This document shows, in pieces, positions 7,939-15,174 of a stretch of DNA of 25,853 bases. The notes under the pieces were generated by a model that saw nothing but the letters and a program-made list of their open reading frames with translations, was not told the DNA's origin and did no database searches. Where the stretch lies: positions 1-25,853 of the forward strand of contig DCHF01000044.1 in the NCBI GenBank assembly GCA_002315555.1, read 5' to 3'. Source of the DNA: Lachnospiraceae bacterium UBA1759 (GTDB lineage: Bacteria; Bacillota; Clostridia; Lachnospirales; Lachnospiraceae). Position numbers and translations under genes: made by a program. The first letter of the stretch is position 1. Each line of letters starts with the position of its first letter.

Positions 7939-9222
7939 ATGACAAATCTTCTGGCAGTCGCCGCAGCACTCATGGCGGGTCTTTTAATGACGCGCATTTT
8001 CAAACTGCTGCACTTAAAATTCCCCGATGTAACCGCATTTTTACTCGCAGGCGTCTTTGTAGGCCCGTTTATGCTCGGAAAGCTCGATCTTCCCGGCTTG
8101 GGCTTCCAAACACCGGAACAGGTCGAAGCCTGCAGCGTGATCAGTAACGCCGCGCTCGGTTTCATCGCCTTTGATATCGGTAATGAATTCCGCATGTCGG
8201 AACTGAAGAAGACCGGCCGCCAAGCTCTGGTGATCGGTATTCTGCAGGCGCTCCTTGCGTCGATCCTGGTGGACGTCGTCCTCGTGACGATGAGTCTCAC
8301 GATCTGCAAGGACGTGCTTTCGGTCCCTGCAGCGATCACGCTCGGTGCCATCGCCAGCGCGACCGCACCCGCAGCCACGCTGATGGTCGTCCGCCAGTAC
8401 AAGGCGGAAGGCCCCGTCACCAAGCTGCTCCTTCCGATCGTCGCACTCGATGACGCCGTCGGCCTGGTCGTTTTTGCCGTATCCTTCGGCGTGGCCCGCG
8501 CCATGCAGGGCGGCGGTCTCTCCGTAGTATCCGTTGTGGTGAATCCGCTTCTCGAGATCGTCTTTTCGCTGGGTCTCGGTGCGCTGATGGGCGTTCTTCT
8601 CACTCGGATCGAAAAACTTTTTTTCTCCAATTCCAACCGTCTGTCGATGACGATCGCCTTTGTTCTTATCACGATCGCACTGGCATCGCATGAGTTTGCC
8701 ATCGGCCCGGAGCTCCGGATCTCATTCTCCTCACTTCTGGTCTGCATGATGCTCGGCACGGTCTTCTGCAATATGAGCACCTTTTCCGAAGACATCATGG
8801 AACGCTCCGAACGTTGGACCGCACCGCTCTATGCGGTATTCTTTGTGCTGTCGGGCGCTGAACTGGATCTTCGGGTCTTCCGGAAGCCGGTCGTTCTTCT
8901 GATCGGTGTCGTCTACATCCTGACGCGTTCGCTGGGCAAATATGTCGGCGCACGGAGTTCTTCATCGATGATGGGCTGCGATGGAAATGTACGCAAATAC
9001 CTGGGTATTACACTGCTTCCGCAGGCCGGTGTGGCACTCGGCATGGTCGTAACGGCGCAAGCCCTCGGCGAGGCCGAGGGCAGTTTCATCCGGAATATTA
9101 TTTTATTCAGTGTCATGATCTATGAGCTTGCAGGCCCGATGCTGACCAAACAGGCGCTGAAGAGTGCCGGTGAGATCCGTGAAGAGGGGCGGAAAGTCTC
9201 GCGAAAAGAGAACCGGAAATAA
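7939..9222 (+). CDS. Cation:proton antiporter, CPA2 (Na+/H+ exchanger) family
   Basis: This integral membrane protein of about 427 aa has 11-13 hydrophobic segments. The LDDAVGLVVFAV segment carries the paired acidic residues used for ion binding in CPA-type exchangers, and the GAIASATAPAATLMVVRQYK segment before it fits the unwound-helix region of the family. There is no C-terminal TrkA/RCK domain, so it resembles the short, unregulated form. The start at 7939 is chosen because GAAGG lies 7 bases upstream; longer in-frame starts at 7885 and 7921 lack a good site and add a non-hydrophobic extension. Its role is probably pH or Na+/K+ homeostasis. The last 110 bp overlap the convergent VanZ-like gene. 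Confidence 0.88.
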   Translation: MTNLLAVAAALMAGLLMTRIFKLLHLKFPDVTAFLLAGVFVGPFMLGKLDLPGLGFQTPEQVEACSVISNAALGFIAFDIGNEFRMSELKKTGRQALVIGILQALLASILVDVVLVTMSLTICKDVLSVPAAITLGAIASATAPAATLMVVRQYKAEGPVTKLLLPIVALDDAVGLVVFAVSFGVARAMQGGGLSVVSVVVNPLLEIVFSLGLGALMGVLLTRIEKLFFSNSNRLSMTIAFVLITIALASHEFAIGPELRISFSSLLVCMMLGTVFCNMSTFSEDIMERSERWTAPLYAVFFVLSGAELDLRVFRKPVVLLIGVVYILTRSLGKYVGARSSSSMMGCDGNVRKYLGITLLPQAGVALGMVVTAQALGEAEGSFIRNIILFSVMIYELAGPMLTKQALKSAGEIREEGRKVSRKENRK

Positions 9223-9754
9223 GGACGCGCAGCTTATTCGCAAACAGGAATCCGAGGCCGCAGCCCAGGACATTCGTCAGGATATCGTCCGCGTCAAAAA
9301 GACGGTAGGAACCCTTGAATAAAAAGAAGAGTCCGGTGTACTGGCCGACTTCGATAAAGAGCGTCAGTAAAAGGCCGATGAGGAGCGCATCCTTTTTGCT
9401 TAAACCGAAGAGAAGATTTAAAAATACTCCGAAGGGGACGGTCATGACGATGTTGAATACAAGGCCGAGCAGTGCGCAAACAGAGAAGTTCGTGAAAAGA
9501 TCGTAGACCGCATAGAACGGAATGATCTGAGCGTTTCGTTTCAGGCTTTCCGCCTCCGAAAAGGTGGGAAGCGGCAGGAAGACCATTGCAAACAGGAAGG
9601 TCATGTACAGAAGAAAAGCCTCCGTCAGGAGGTAACGGAAGAAGCAGCGGTCTTTTTTGAAAACGATCATCGGAAGGCACGCTAAAAGGAAATACGGTGC
9701 AAGCGAGCGGTAAAGCTTGAAGCCTGAGGTGAGTGATGTAAGCCAAATGTTCAT
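9113..9754 (-). CDS. VanZ-like integral membrane protein
   Basis: The 213-aa product has four or five hydrophobic helices and the VanZ-type signature: a conserved Glu in LFIEVGQYTG (about residue 135) and RLFDADDILTNVLGCGLGF at 151-169. The biochemical role of VanZ-like domains is unclear; VanZ itself gives low-level teicoplanin resistance. A strong AAGGAGG lies 8 bases before the ATG. The final 36 residues, from about 178, are polar and low-complexity (HGSHRHSSAPVW) and lie wholly antisense to the antiporter gene. This suggests the reading frame has run past its original stop into the neighbour. Confidence 0.8.
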   Translation of the reverse strand: MNIWLTSLTSGFKLYRSLAPYFLLACLPMIVFKKDRCFFRYLLTEAFLLYMTFLFAMVFLPLPTFSEAESLKRNAQIIPFYAVYDLFTNFSVCALLGLVFNIVMTVPFGVFLNLLFGLSKKDALLIGLLLTLFIEVGQYTGLFFLFKGSYRLFDADDILTNVLGCGLGFLFANKLRVLISGSLFARLSAPLHGSHRHSSAPVWSASGLQAHRS

Positions 9755-9840
9755 GTTTGTTCCTCCTTGTGTTTGATGACACCATCATACTCCGGGGAGC
9801 GTTTACGAAACATCGATACACATTACAGTTGATAGAGCGG

Positions 9841-9860
9841 ATATGACAGTTTTGTCATAT
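9841..9860. repeat. Perfect 8-bp inverted repeat (ATATGACA / TGTCATAT)
   Basis: ATATGACA (9841-9848) and TGTCATAT (9853-9860) surround a 4-bp spacer GTTT. The site lies 87 bp upstream of the VanZ-like gene and directly before the terminator-like hairpin at 9861-9896. It could be an operator for either divergent unit or a hairpin in a short transcript. Confidence 0.7.
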
Positions 9861-9896
9861 AAAAGGAGAGGTCATTAACGGCCTCTCTTTTTTTGA
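9861..9896 (+). terminator. Terminator-like hairpin without an assigned upstream gene
   Basis: GAGAGG (9866-9871) pairs with CCTCTC (9882-9887), with additional wobble and A-T pairs outside, and is followed by seven Ts on the plus strand. No plus-strand gene ends nearby. The flanking genes are transcribed away from or beyond it, so it may end a very short RNA or block read-through into the lipid operon. Confidence 0.6.
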
Positions 9897-9911
9897 TCTT
9901 GTCGCCGGTTT

Positions 9912-9936
9912 CCGGATGATCCGGGGACGACCCGGA
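9912..9936 (+). repeat. Two overlapping, mutually exclusive GC-rich dyads
   Basis: CCGGA (9912-9916) pairs with TCCGG (9920-9924), while TCCGGG (9920-9925) pairs with CCCGGA (9931-9936). The shared middle arm means only one stem can form. An 8-bp palindrome GACCGGTC follows at 9947-9954. The function is unknown. Confidence 0.6.
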
Positions 9937-9950
9937 CAGTTTCACGGACC

Positions 9951-10013
9951 GGTCTTGGGAAATTCGGCGATGGTCTTGAGAAATTCAGCGATGGTCTTGA
10001 GAAATTCACCGAT
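9951..10013 (+). repeat. Three tandem 21-bp repeats upstream of the lipid operon
   Basis: Copies at 9951-9971, 9972-9992 and 9993-10013 follow the pattern GGTCTTGAGAAATTCAGCGA plus T, with at most a few substitutions each. The exact 21-bp period equals two DNA helical turns, so copies face the same side of the helix. The third copy contains the predicted -35 box. This layout fits repeated binding sites for a transcription factor; the protein is not identified in the window. Confidence 0.85.
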
Positions 10014-10025
10014 TAGGTGTACACT
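9997..10025 (+). promoter_or_regulatory. Predicted promoter of the lipid operon
   Basis: TTGAGA (9997-10002) lies inside the third 21-bp repeat and TACACT (10020-10025) follows after 17 bp. Transcription would begin near 10032, leaving a leader of about 35 nt before the first gene. The -10 box is only moderate, consistent with activator dependence. Confidence 0.6.
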
Positions 10026-10066
10026 CTATATTTAGGTAATTATGTACTGCGGATGGTTTTGATGAG

Positions 10067-12058
10067 ATGAGGTTAAAAAACATCGCGGGTTGTCGCTCGG
10101 TCAATGAATTTGTATCCATGAAGCTTCGGAAGCTCGAGGAATGCGGCCCGCATTTTGAGGGTATTTTTGAACTGATGTTTTCGGAACGCGAAAACATTTT
10201 TTATGAGAAGAGCGAGGGCTACCGGATCCGGAAGATTACGTACGGGGAGAGCCGTGACCGTATCCTGCGCCGGGCTGAAATGCTGGAGAAGCTCCTTTCG
10301 GACGTTCCGAAGGACGCGGTGATCGGTATCTACATGGACAACAATCTGACCTGGCTGGAGCTTTTCTGGACCGTCCTTTGCGCCGGCTATTCGCCGCTTC
10401 TTATGAATCTCCGCCTGGATGACGCTGCACTGGAGCAGGCCATCCGTTCCGCCGATGTAAAGGCCGTTCTTTCAAACGGTAAGACCTTCAGCGTGCGGAC
10501 GATTTCTCCGGATCAGGTCGCGGGTTCGGAAGGAACGCCGGAAAAGAAGATCGAAAGCGGAAGCTTTGGCACGGTCTTCTACGTCATGTCCTCCGGCACA
10601 TCTTCCCATGTGAAGATCTGCGGTTATACGGCAGCGGAACTTTTTTCGCTCATTAAGGACAGCGCGGACATCGTCCGGAACTGCCGCCGTATCAAAATGC
10701 ATTGCAACGGGGAACTCAAGCTTTTGACCTTCCTGCCGTTTTATCATATCTTCGGCCTGGTGGCTGTTTACATGTGGTTCGCCTTTTTCTCGCGGACCTT
10801 TGTGGAGCTCGGCGACATGTCCCCGCGGACGCTTCTTACGACCATCAAGCGCCACAAGGTCACGCACATTTTTGCGGTACCGCTTTTCTGGGATACGGTC
10901 TATGAGCAGGCGGTCCGGACCATCGGCGAACGGGGAGAGAAGACCTCTGCCAGGTTTGAGAAGGGCCTGAGACTTTCCGTGAAGCTTGGCGGAACCGGCT
11001 TTGGCCGGATCTTCCGGAAGCTTGCCATGAAGGAAGTACGCGACGGCCTGTTTGGTGAAAGCATCGCCTTCATGATTACCGGCGGCGGGCACATTCGCCG
11101 CGAAGTATTGGAATTCTTTAACGGGATCGGTTATCACCTGGCAAACGGCTACGGGATGACCGAGATCGGAATTTCATCCGTGGAACAATCGGAGGACCTG
11201 AAGACGCTGTGCAGCGGATCGGTCGGCCGGCCGATGACCTCCATGGAATATAAGGTCGATGAAAGCGGCGAGCTCATCGTCCGGGGTACGGCCATGAGCC
11301 GCTTCATCATCACAGACGGAGAAAAGACGGAAAACACCGGCTGGTTTCATACGCATGATCTTGCGGAAGAAAAGAACGGCCGGTATTACATCCTCGGAAG
11401 ACAGGATGATCTCATGGTCGGCGCGTCCGGTGAGAACCTGAATCCGAACCTTTATGAAGAACGGCTGCGGCTTCCGAATGTGAAGAACGTCTGCTTGATC
11501 GATGCCGCGCAGGGGAAGCGAGCACTCGCTGAAGAAGGCACCGAGCCTTCCGTTTCTGCGGAACCGGTGCTTCTTGTTTCGCTGAACCGTTATCTTGCGA
11601 AGGAGACCTTACAAGCGCTTGACGCGGCATTAAAGGAAAAGCTTCGCGAAATGAATCTGGCGGCTGAGGTCCGCGGGATCGTTTATGTGAGCGATGAACT
11701 GATCCAGGGGGAAGAGTTTAAATTAAACCGTGCCCGGCTCGCAAAGGACTATGCGGCGGGACGGCTTCATACGCTGGACCCGGAGACGGGGAATGCGCCG
11801 GAAGAGCACGATGCCTTACTGGAGCGGATCCGCGCGTTATATGCGGAAGCCCTTGGGAAGGAGATCGGAGAAATCGGCTATACGGAGGATTTCTTCCTGG
11901 ATGCCGGCGGCACCAGCCTGGACTATTTTGCCATGGTCTCCGAGCTTCAGAAGGAGTTCGGCGTGGTATTCCCGGTACAGGAGGGCAAGAGCCTCAATAC
12001 GCTGAAGGAGATTTACGAATTTGTCAGGAATGAAGGAAACGGCGGTCCGGTTCGTTAA
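10067..12058 (+). CDS. Acyl-adenylating (AMP-binding) enzyme fused to a C-terminal carrier domain
   Basis: This 663-aa protein is of the ANL superfamily. The ATP-binding loop is SSGTSSHVK (175-183), a degenerate form of the usual TSGTTGxPKG. LPFYHIFG (223-230) resembles fatty acyl-CoA/ACP ligases, and NGYGMTEIG (360-368), HTHDLA (428-433) and GRQDDL (444-449) are the A5, A7 and A8-type motifs. FKLNRARLAK (551-560) carries the probable catalytic Lys. Residues about 580-655 form an acyl/peptidyl carrier domain with the pantetheine-attachment Ser617 in DAGGTSLDY. It probably activates a carboxylic acid, likely fatty, and loads it on its own carrier or on the free ACP encoded downstream. Its ribosome binding site is weak. 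It heads the operon, and its 3' end overlaps the next gene. The substrate and acceptor are inferred only. Confidence 0.87.
   Translation: MRLKNIAGCRSVNEFVSMKLRKLEECGPHFEGIFELMFSERENIFYEKSEGYRIRKITYGESRDRILRRAEMLEKLLSDVPKDAVIGIYMDNNLTWLELFWTVLCAGYSPLLMNLRLDDAALEQAIRSADVKAVLSNGKTFSVRTISPDQVAGSEGTPEKKIESGSFGTVFYVMSSGTSSHVKICGYTAAELFSLIKDSADIVRNCRRIKMHCNGELKLLTFLPFYHIFGLVAVYMWFAFFSRTFVELGDMSPRTLLTTIKRHKVTHIFAVPLFWDTVYEQAVRTIGERGEKTSARFEKGLRLSVKLGGTGFGRIFRKLAMKEVRDGLFGESIAFMITGGGHIRREVLEFFNGIGYHLANGYGMTEIGISSVEQSEDLKTLCSGSVGRPMTSMEYKVDESGELIVRGTAMSRFIITDGEKTENTGWFHTHDLAEEKNGRYYILGRQDDLMVGASGENLNPNLYEERLRLPNVKNVCLIDAAQGKRALAEEGTEPSVSAEPVLLVSLNRYLAKETLQALDAALKEKLREMNLAAEVRGIVYVSDELIQGEEFKLNRARLAKDYAAGRLHTLDPETGNAPEEHDALLERIRALYAEALGKEIGEIGYTEDFFLDAGGTSLDYFAMVSELQKEFGVVFPVQEGKSLNTLKEIYEFVRNEGNGGPVR
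12005..12010 (+). promoter_or_regulatory. Ribosome binding site favouring a TTG start for the first acyltransferase
   Basis: AAGGAG lies 10 bases before the TTG at 12021 and 19 bases before the ATG at 12030. The spacing supports TTG initiation, though the ATG cannot be excluded. Confidence 0.5.
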
Positions 12059-12671
12059 CGGATTCGTCAAGGTCACCGGCTGGATCCCGCAGCGGATCGT
12101 GTTCAACACCCGGTTTCATTACGAAGATCAGTCGGTGCAGAATCGCAGGATCCACGGTCCCGCGATCCTGATCACCAATCATACCTCGATCTATGACTAT
12201 GCAGCCATGATCTTTGCGTTTCCCGGCCGCACGCTCCGTTATCAGATGGCGGAGGTCCTGTTCGGACAGCAGCCGCTCGGTACATTTTTGAAGCTCATGG
12301 GCGGTATCCGCGTGGACCGGAATGCGTATGACATGGGATTTGTGACGGAATCGTTGGACCTTCTGGAGAAGGGCGGCGTTGTGGGAATCTTTCCCGAGAG
12401 CCGGCTTCCGAAGCCCGGTGAGGAACGGCCGCTTCCGTTTAAAACGAGTGCGGCGTACATCGCCCTCGCGGCCAATGTACCTGTGATCCCTGTTTATACG
12501 AACGGGGCTTACTTCGGAAAGAAGCGGGCGGAGATCGTGATCGGTACGCCGATGAATGCCGCGGACTACACGGATGAACACCTCAGTGATAAGGAAAATC
12601 TGGAACGCGTGACGGAAGCCATGCGGAACCGGGTGATCGAGCTTGGAAAGAAACTGAATGAAGAAGCATAA
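12021..12671 (+). CDS. PlsC-type lysophospholipid/1-acylglycerol-3-phosphate acyltransferase (first copy)
   Basis: This protein of about 216 aa has the LPLAT signature: the catalytic HX4D motif in NHTSIYD (His54, Asp59), an LKLMGGIRVDRN block II (90-101), and FPESR (124-128) where classical PlsC has FPEGTR. A late VPVIPVY strand corresponds to block IV. These enzymes move an acyl chain from acyl-ACP or acyl-CoA to a hydroxyl of a glycerolipid or related acceptor at the inner membrane face. The Gly-Thr to Ser change in the FPEGTR block may alter acceptor binding. A TTG start at 12021 is used because of the upstream AAGGAG; an ATG at 12030 is the alternative. It overlaps both neighbours, which suggests translational coupling. 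Confidence 0.85.
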   Translation: MSGMKETAVRFVNGFVKVTGWIPQRIVFNTRFHYEDQSVQNRRIHGPAILITNHTSIYDYAAMIFAFPGRTLRYQMAEVLFGQQPLGTFLKLMGGIRVDRNAYDMGFVTESLDLLEKGGVVGIFPESRLPKPGEERPLPFKTSAAYIALAANVPVIPVYTNGAYFGKKRAEIVIGTPMNAADYTDEHLSDKENLERVTEAMRNRVIELGKKLNEEA

Positions 12672-13305
12672 GCTTTTCCACAATTTTATATATGACTTTG
12701 TGAAGATTACGGCGATCCCGGGACTTCTTTATTATCGCCCGAAGTACATTCACTTCGAGCACGAACCCAAGGAGCGGATCCGTGGCGGGGCACTGGTCAT
12801 TTCAAACCATGTGGGCTTTGCCGATCCCATCTATGTGATGATGGGCATCTGGTACCGCCGGCACCGCTTTGTGTGCATGAAGGAATTTTACGAGAAGAAA
12901 TTCGTGGCATGGTTATTCAACCGGTTCCACTGCATCCCGATCGATCGCGAGAATTTTAACATCGCATCGTTTCGTGAGATCATCGACGCGCTGAAAAACG
13001 ATGAAATGGTCTCGATGTTCCCGGAGGGACATGTGAACTTTGAAGGCGACGGCCTGAATCAGTTCAAATCCGGAATGGTTCTTATGGCGCTGATGAGCGG
13101 AAAACCGGTCGTCCCAGTCTATATCGAAAACCGGAAGAGCGTGTTTGAACGGTTGAAGATCGGCATCGGCGCTCCGTTCGATGTCACGGCGGTCTACGGC
13201 CGCCGTCCCAATATGAAGCAGGTCGGAGAAATTGCGGACATGCTGTTCAGGAAGGAAGAGGAGCTGCGGAATTACTGCCGCACGTACGGATCGGAGAAAA
13301 AATGA
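12658..13305 (+). CDS. PlsC-type acyltransferase (second copy)
   Basis: The 215-aa product is a second LPLAT-family enzyme. It has NHVGFAD (His51, Asp56) as the HX4D motif, FHCIPIDREN (90-99) as block II, and a more classical FPEGHV (121-126) as block III, followed by VVPVYIENR. It is clearly related to but divergent from the preceding copy, so the two probably act on different positions or acceptors, as in stepwise diacylation. It starts within the last 14 bp of the first copy and its stop overlaps the ATG of the ACP gene (ATGA). The acyl donor may be the adjacent ACP. A housekeeping PlsC role is less likely given the specialised neighbours. Confidence 0.88.
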   Translation: MKKHKLFHNFIYDFVKITAIPGLLYYRPKYIHFEHEPKERIRGGALVISNHVGFADPIYVMMGIWYRRHRFVCMKEFYEKKFVAWLFNRFHCIPIDRENFNIASFREIIDALKNDEMVSMFPEGHVNFEGDGLNQFKSGMVLMALMSGKPVVPVYIENRKSVFERLKIGIGAPFDVTAVYGRRPNMKQVGEIADMLFRKEEELRNYCRTYGSEKK

Positions 13306-13556
13306 AATTATCGAGAAATGAGATCATTGAAAAACTGAAGGAGATCTTGAGAGAGGACATCGGATGCGACGAATCCGTGCTGGAAAACTGCACGGAGAAC
13401 GACCGCCTCGTTGAAGATTTTGATATTTCTTCCGTGGATATGCTGTACATCGTCATGTCCGTGGAGGAGACCTTCGGTATTCGTTTTGAGAGCGTCGGAA
13501 TTGCGGATTTCGTTACCCTGAAAGACGTTGTCGACTACGTGGAAGCAAGGCTGTGA
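13302..13556 (+). CDS. Dedicated acyl carrier protein
   Basis: This is an acidic, helical 84-aa protein of typical ACP length. The pantetheine-attachment region reads EDFDISSVDML, so Ser44 aligns with the Ser of the usual DSL motif. The preceding Asp is replaced by Ser43 and Leu by Val. The downstream helix (IVMSVEETFGIRF) matches ACP helix II and loop. The unusual motif suggests a specialised carrier rather than the fatty-acid-synthesis AcpP, which would normally lie near fab genes. The four-base ATGA overlap with the acyltransferase and one-base TGATG overlap with the phosphopantetheinyl transferase indicate coupled translation. Confidence 0.88.
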   Translation: MKLSRNEIIEKLKEILREDIGCDESVLENCTENDRLVEDFDISSVDMLYIVMSVEETFGIRFESVGIADFVTLKDVVDYVEARL

Positions 13557-14230
13557 TGGAACAGAGTATCGTACTTGATGTTTACATCGCAGGGATCCCG
13601 GAGGAGGACGCACTTGCCGGTGTAACACCGGAGGAGCGGGCGGAGGAGATCCGCGCGACCGGAAACCGGAAACTGAAAATGCAGCGGCTTGCGGCATGGA
13701 AGACGCTTGAAACGGCGGTTGAGCGGTCCTTTGGGAAGAAGCTTTCCGAATTGACCGTAAAAAAGACGGAGACCGGAAAATGGACCGCGGAGGAACTCTG
13801 CTTCTCCATCACCCATACGGACGGTGCCGTGGCGGTGGCGGTCTCAAATGCGGTGTGCGGCGTGGATATGGAAAACCTGACCGTGCGGCACGAAAAGAGC
13901 CCGGAGCTTCCCGCACGCATGCATGACCGTGTGCGGACGGAAGCGGAAAAGGAAGCGGACCGAAACGATTCATCCGCGGAACGCTTTTATACCCGCTGGA
14001 CCCGGAAGGAAGCGTTGTTCAAGGCCGGCGATGCAAAGGCTTTTGATGCCGCGGCGCTTGAAACGACCGGGAACGAAGACACTCTCTGTACGGTCCTCAT
14101 CGGAACTGCGCCGGAATACATCCTTTCCGCAGCCGGTAAGGACATCACAGGAATACGCTTTTTTGTGTCGGAGAACGACGGAGTTCGTCCCCTGATGCGG
14201 GAGGAACGGAAGGAGATGACTGATCTGTGA
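13556..14230 (+). CDS. 4'-phosphopantetheinyl transferase, Sfp-type
   Basis: The 224-aa protein contains the conserved Sfp blocks. CFSITHTDGAVAVAVS is the P1 region, CGVDME carries the Mg-binding Asp and Glu, and FYTRWTRKEALFKA is the WxxKEA helix. It transfers phosphopantetheine from CoA to the Ser of carrier proteins. The local targets are probably Ser44 of the adjacent ACP and Ser617 of the fused carrier domain. ATG at 13556 shares its A with the ACP stop; an in-frame GTG at 13553 is one codon earlier. The length is typical for the Sfp class rather than the shorter AcpS class. Presence in the operon means the system can activate its own carriers. Confidence 0.9.
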   Translation: MEQSIVLDVYIAGIPEEDALAGVTPEERAEEIRATGNRKLKMQRLAAWKTLETAVERSFGKKLSELTVKKTETGKWTAEELCFSITHTDGAVAVAVSNAVCGVDMENLTVRHEKSPELPARMHDRVRTEAEKEADRNDSSAERFYTRWTRKEALFKAGDAKAFDAAALETTGNEDTLCTVLIGTAPEYILSAAGKDITGIRFFVSENDGVRPLMREERKEMTDL

Positions 14231-15174
14231 CCCTGAAAATCATTCTGATCCTGCTAATTCTGTATGTGGTCTTTATCCTCGGTCCGGCGGTCGTCGTTTA
14301 TTTTATGATGTTCCGTCCGTCGGAAGGCAGGAGCTTTGACAATACGGACTATACAGGCACTTATTACGAGCCGTATCTTCCGGTCCTTATTCCGGCTTAC
14401 GCGCGGATGAAAAAGCGGGAGTACCGTGAGGTGAAAATGGATGCGGACGGCATCACACTGACAGCGGACCTTTTGGTCACCGGCTCGAAAAAGACCGCGA
14501 TCCTGTTTCACGGCTACCACGCGACACCGCTGATGAATTTTGCGCTCCCCGGCGAGTTCCTTCTGAAGGAAGACCGGAATCTTCTGCTCATTCATGAGCG
14601 CGCGCACGGGAAAAGCGGCGGGAAGTTGTCCGGTATGGGGCTTCTTGAACAGGAGGACGTGTTGAAATGGATCGCGTATGCAAAGAATACGCTCGGCGCG
14701 GAGGATATCGTCCTGTGGGGCATGTCGATGGGCTGTACGGCACTTTCCTATGCATCGTCCAAGATCGATGATCCGTCCGTGACGGGCCTGATCCTGGACT
14801 GCGGATTTGTCAGTCCGAAGGCGCAGATCTTAAGCGAGGGGCGGAAACGCCATCTTCCGAACGCCCTGATCTATCCGGTCATTGCCGGACTGGCAAAGCT
14901 GATCAGCGGAATTGATCTTTCCGCGGAAACGATCGATTCCGTTAAAAAGAACCGGATCCCGGCCCTTTTCCTTCACGGGGAAGCGGACACTTCGGTTCCG
15001 GTGGAGGACACCCTGCGGGCTTATGAAGCCTGCACAGCAGAAAAAGAACTTTTCACCGTCCCCGGCGCGGGCCATACGCTCGCATTTGTCGCAGGCGGTG
15101 TCAAAGCGGAGGAAACGGTTCGCCGTTTTCTCAATAAGAACATTTTAAAAGAAGAGGAGAATCACCATGGCTAA
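14227..15174 (+). CDS. Membrane-anchored alpha/beta hydrolase with Ser nucleophile
   Basis: The 315-aa protein starts with one hydrophobic helix (about residues 4-28) that could anchor it to the membrane, followed by an alpha/beta-hydrolase domain. The oxyanion segment is HGYHATP (95-101), the nucleophile elbow is GMSMG with Ser167, the acid is Asp254 in HGEADTSVP and the His is His283 in GAGHTLAF. Families of this type include esterases, lipases and thioesterases. The operon context favours an acyl ester or thioester substrate. The start is a GTG that overlaps the preceding stop as GTGA, with AAGGAG 11 bases upstream. A second hydrolase of equal length and layout lies at 19128-20075. Whether the domain faces the cytoplasm or the outside is not clear. 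Confidence 0.83.
   Translation: MTLKIILILLILYVVFILGPAVVVYFMMFRPSEGRSFDNTDYTGTYYEPYLPVLIPAYARMKKREYREVKMDADGITLTADLLVTGSKKTAILFHGYHATPLMNFALPGEFLLKEDRNLLLIHERAHGKSGGKLSGMGLLEQEDVLKWIAYAKNTLGAEDIVLWGMSMGCTALSYASSKIDDPSVTGLILDCGFVSPKAQILSEGRKRHLPNALIYPVIAGLAKLISGIDLSAETIDSVKKNRIPALFLHGEADTSVPVEDTLRAYEACTAEKELFTVPGAGHTLAFVAGGVKAEETVRRFLNKNILKEEENHHG

Noticed and set aside
9951..10013. CRISPR-like array
   Set aside because: The 21-bp repeats are directly contiguous without spacers, number only three, and no cas genes are present.
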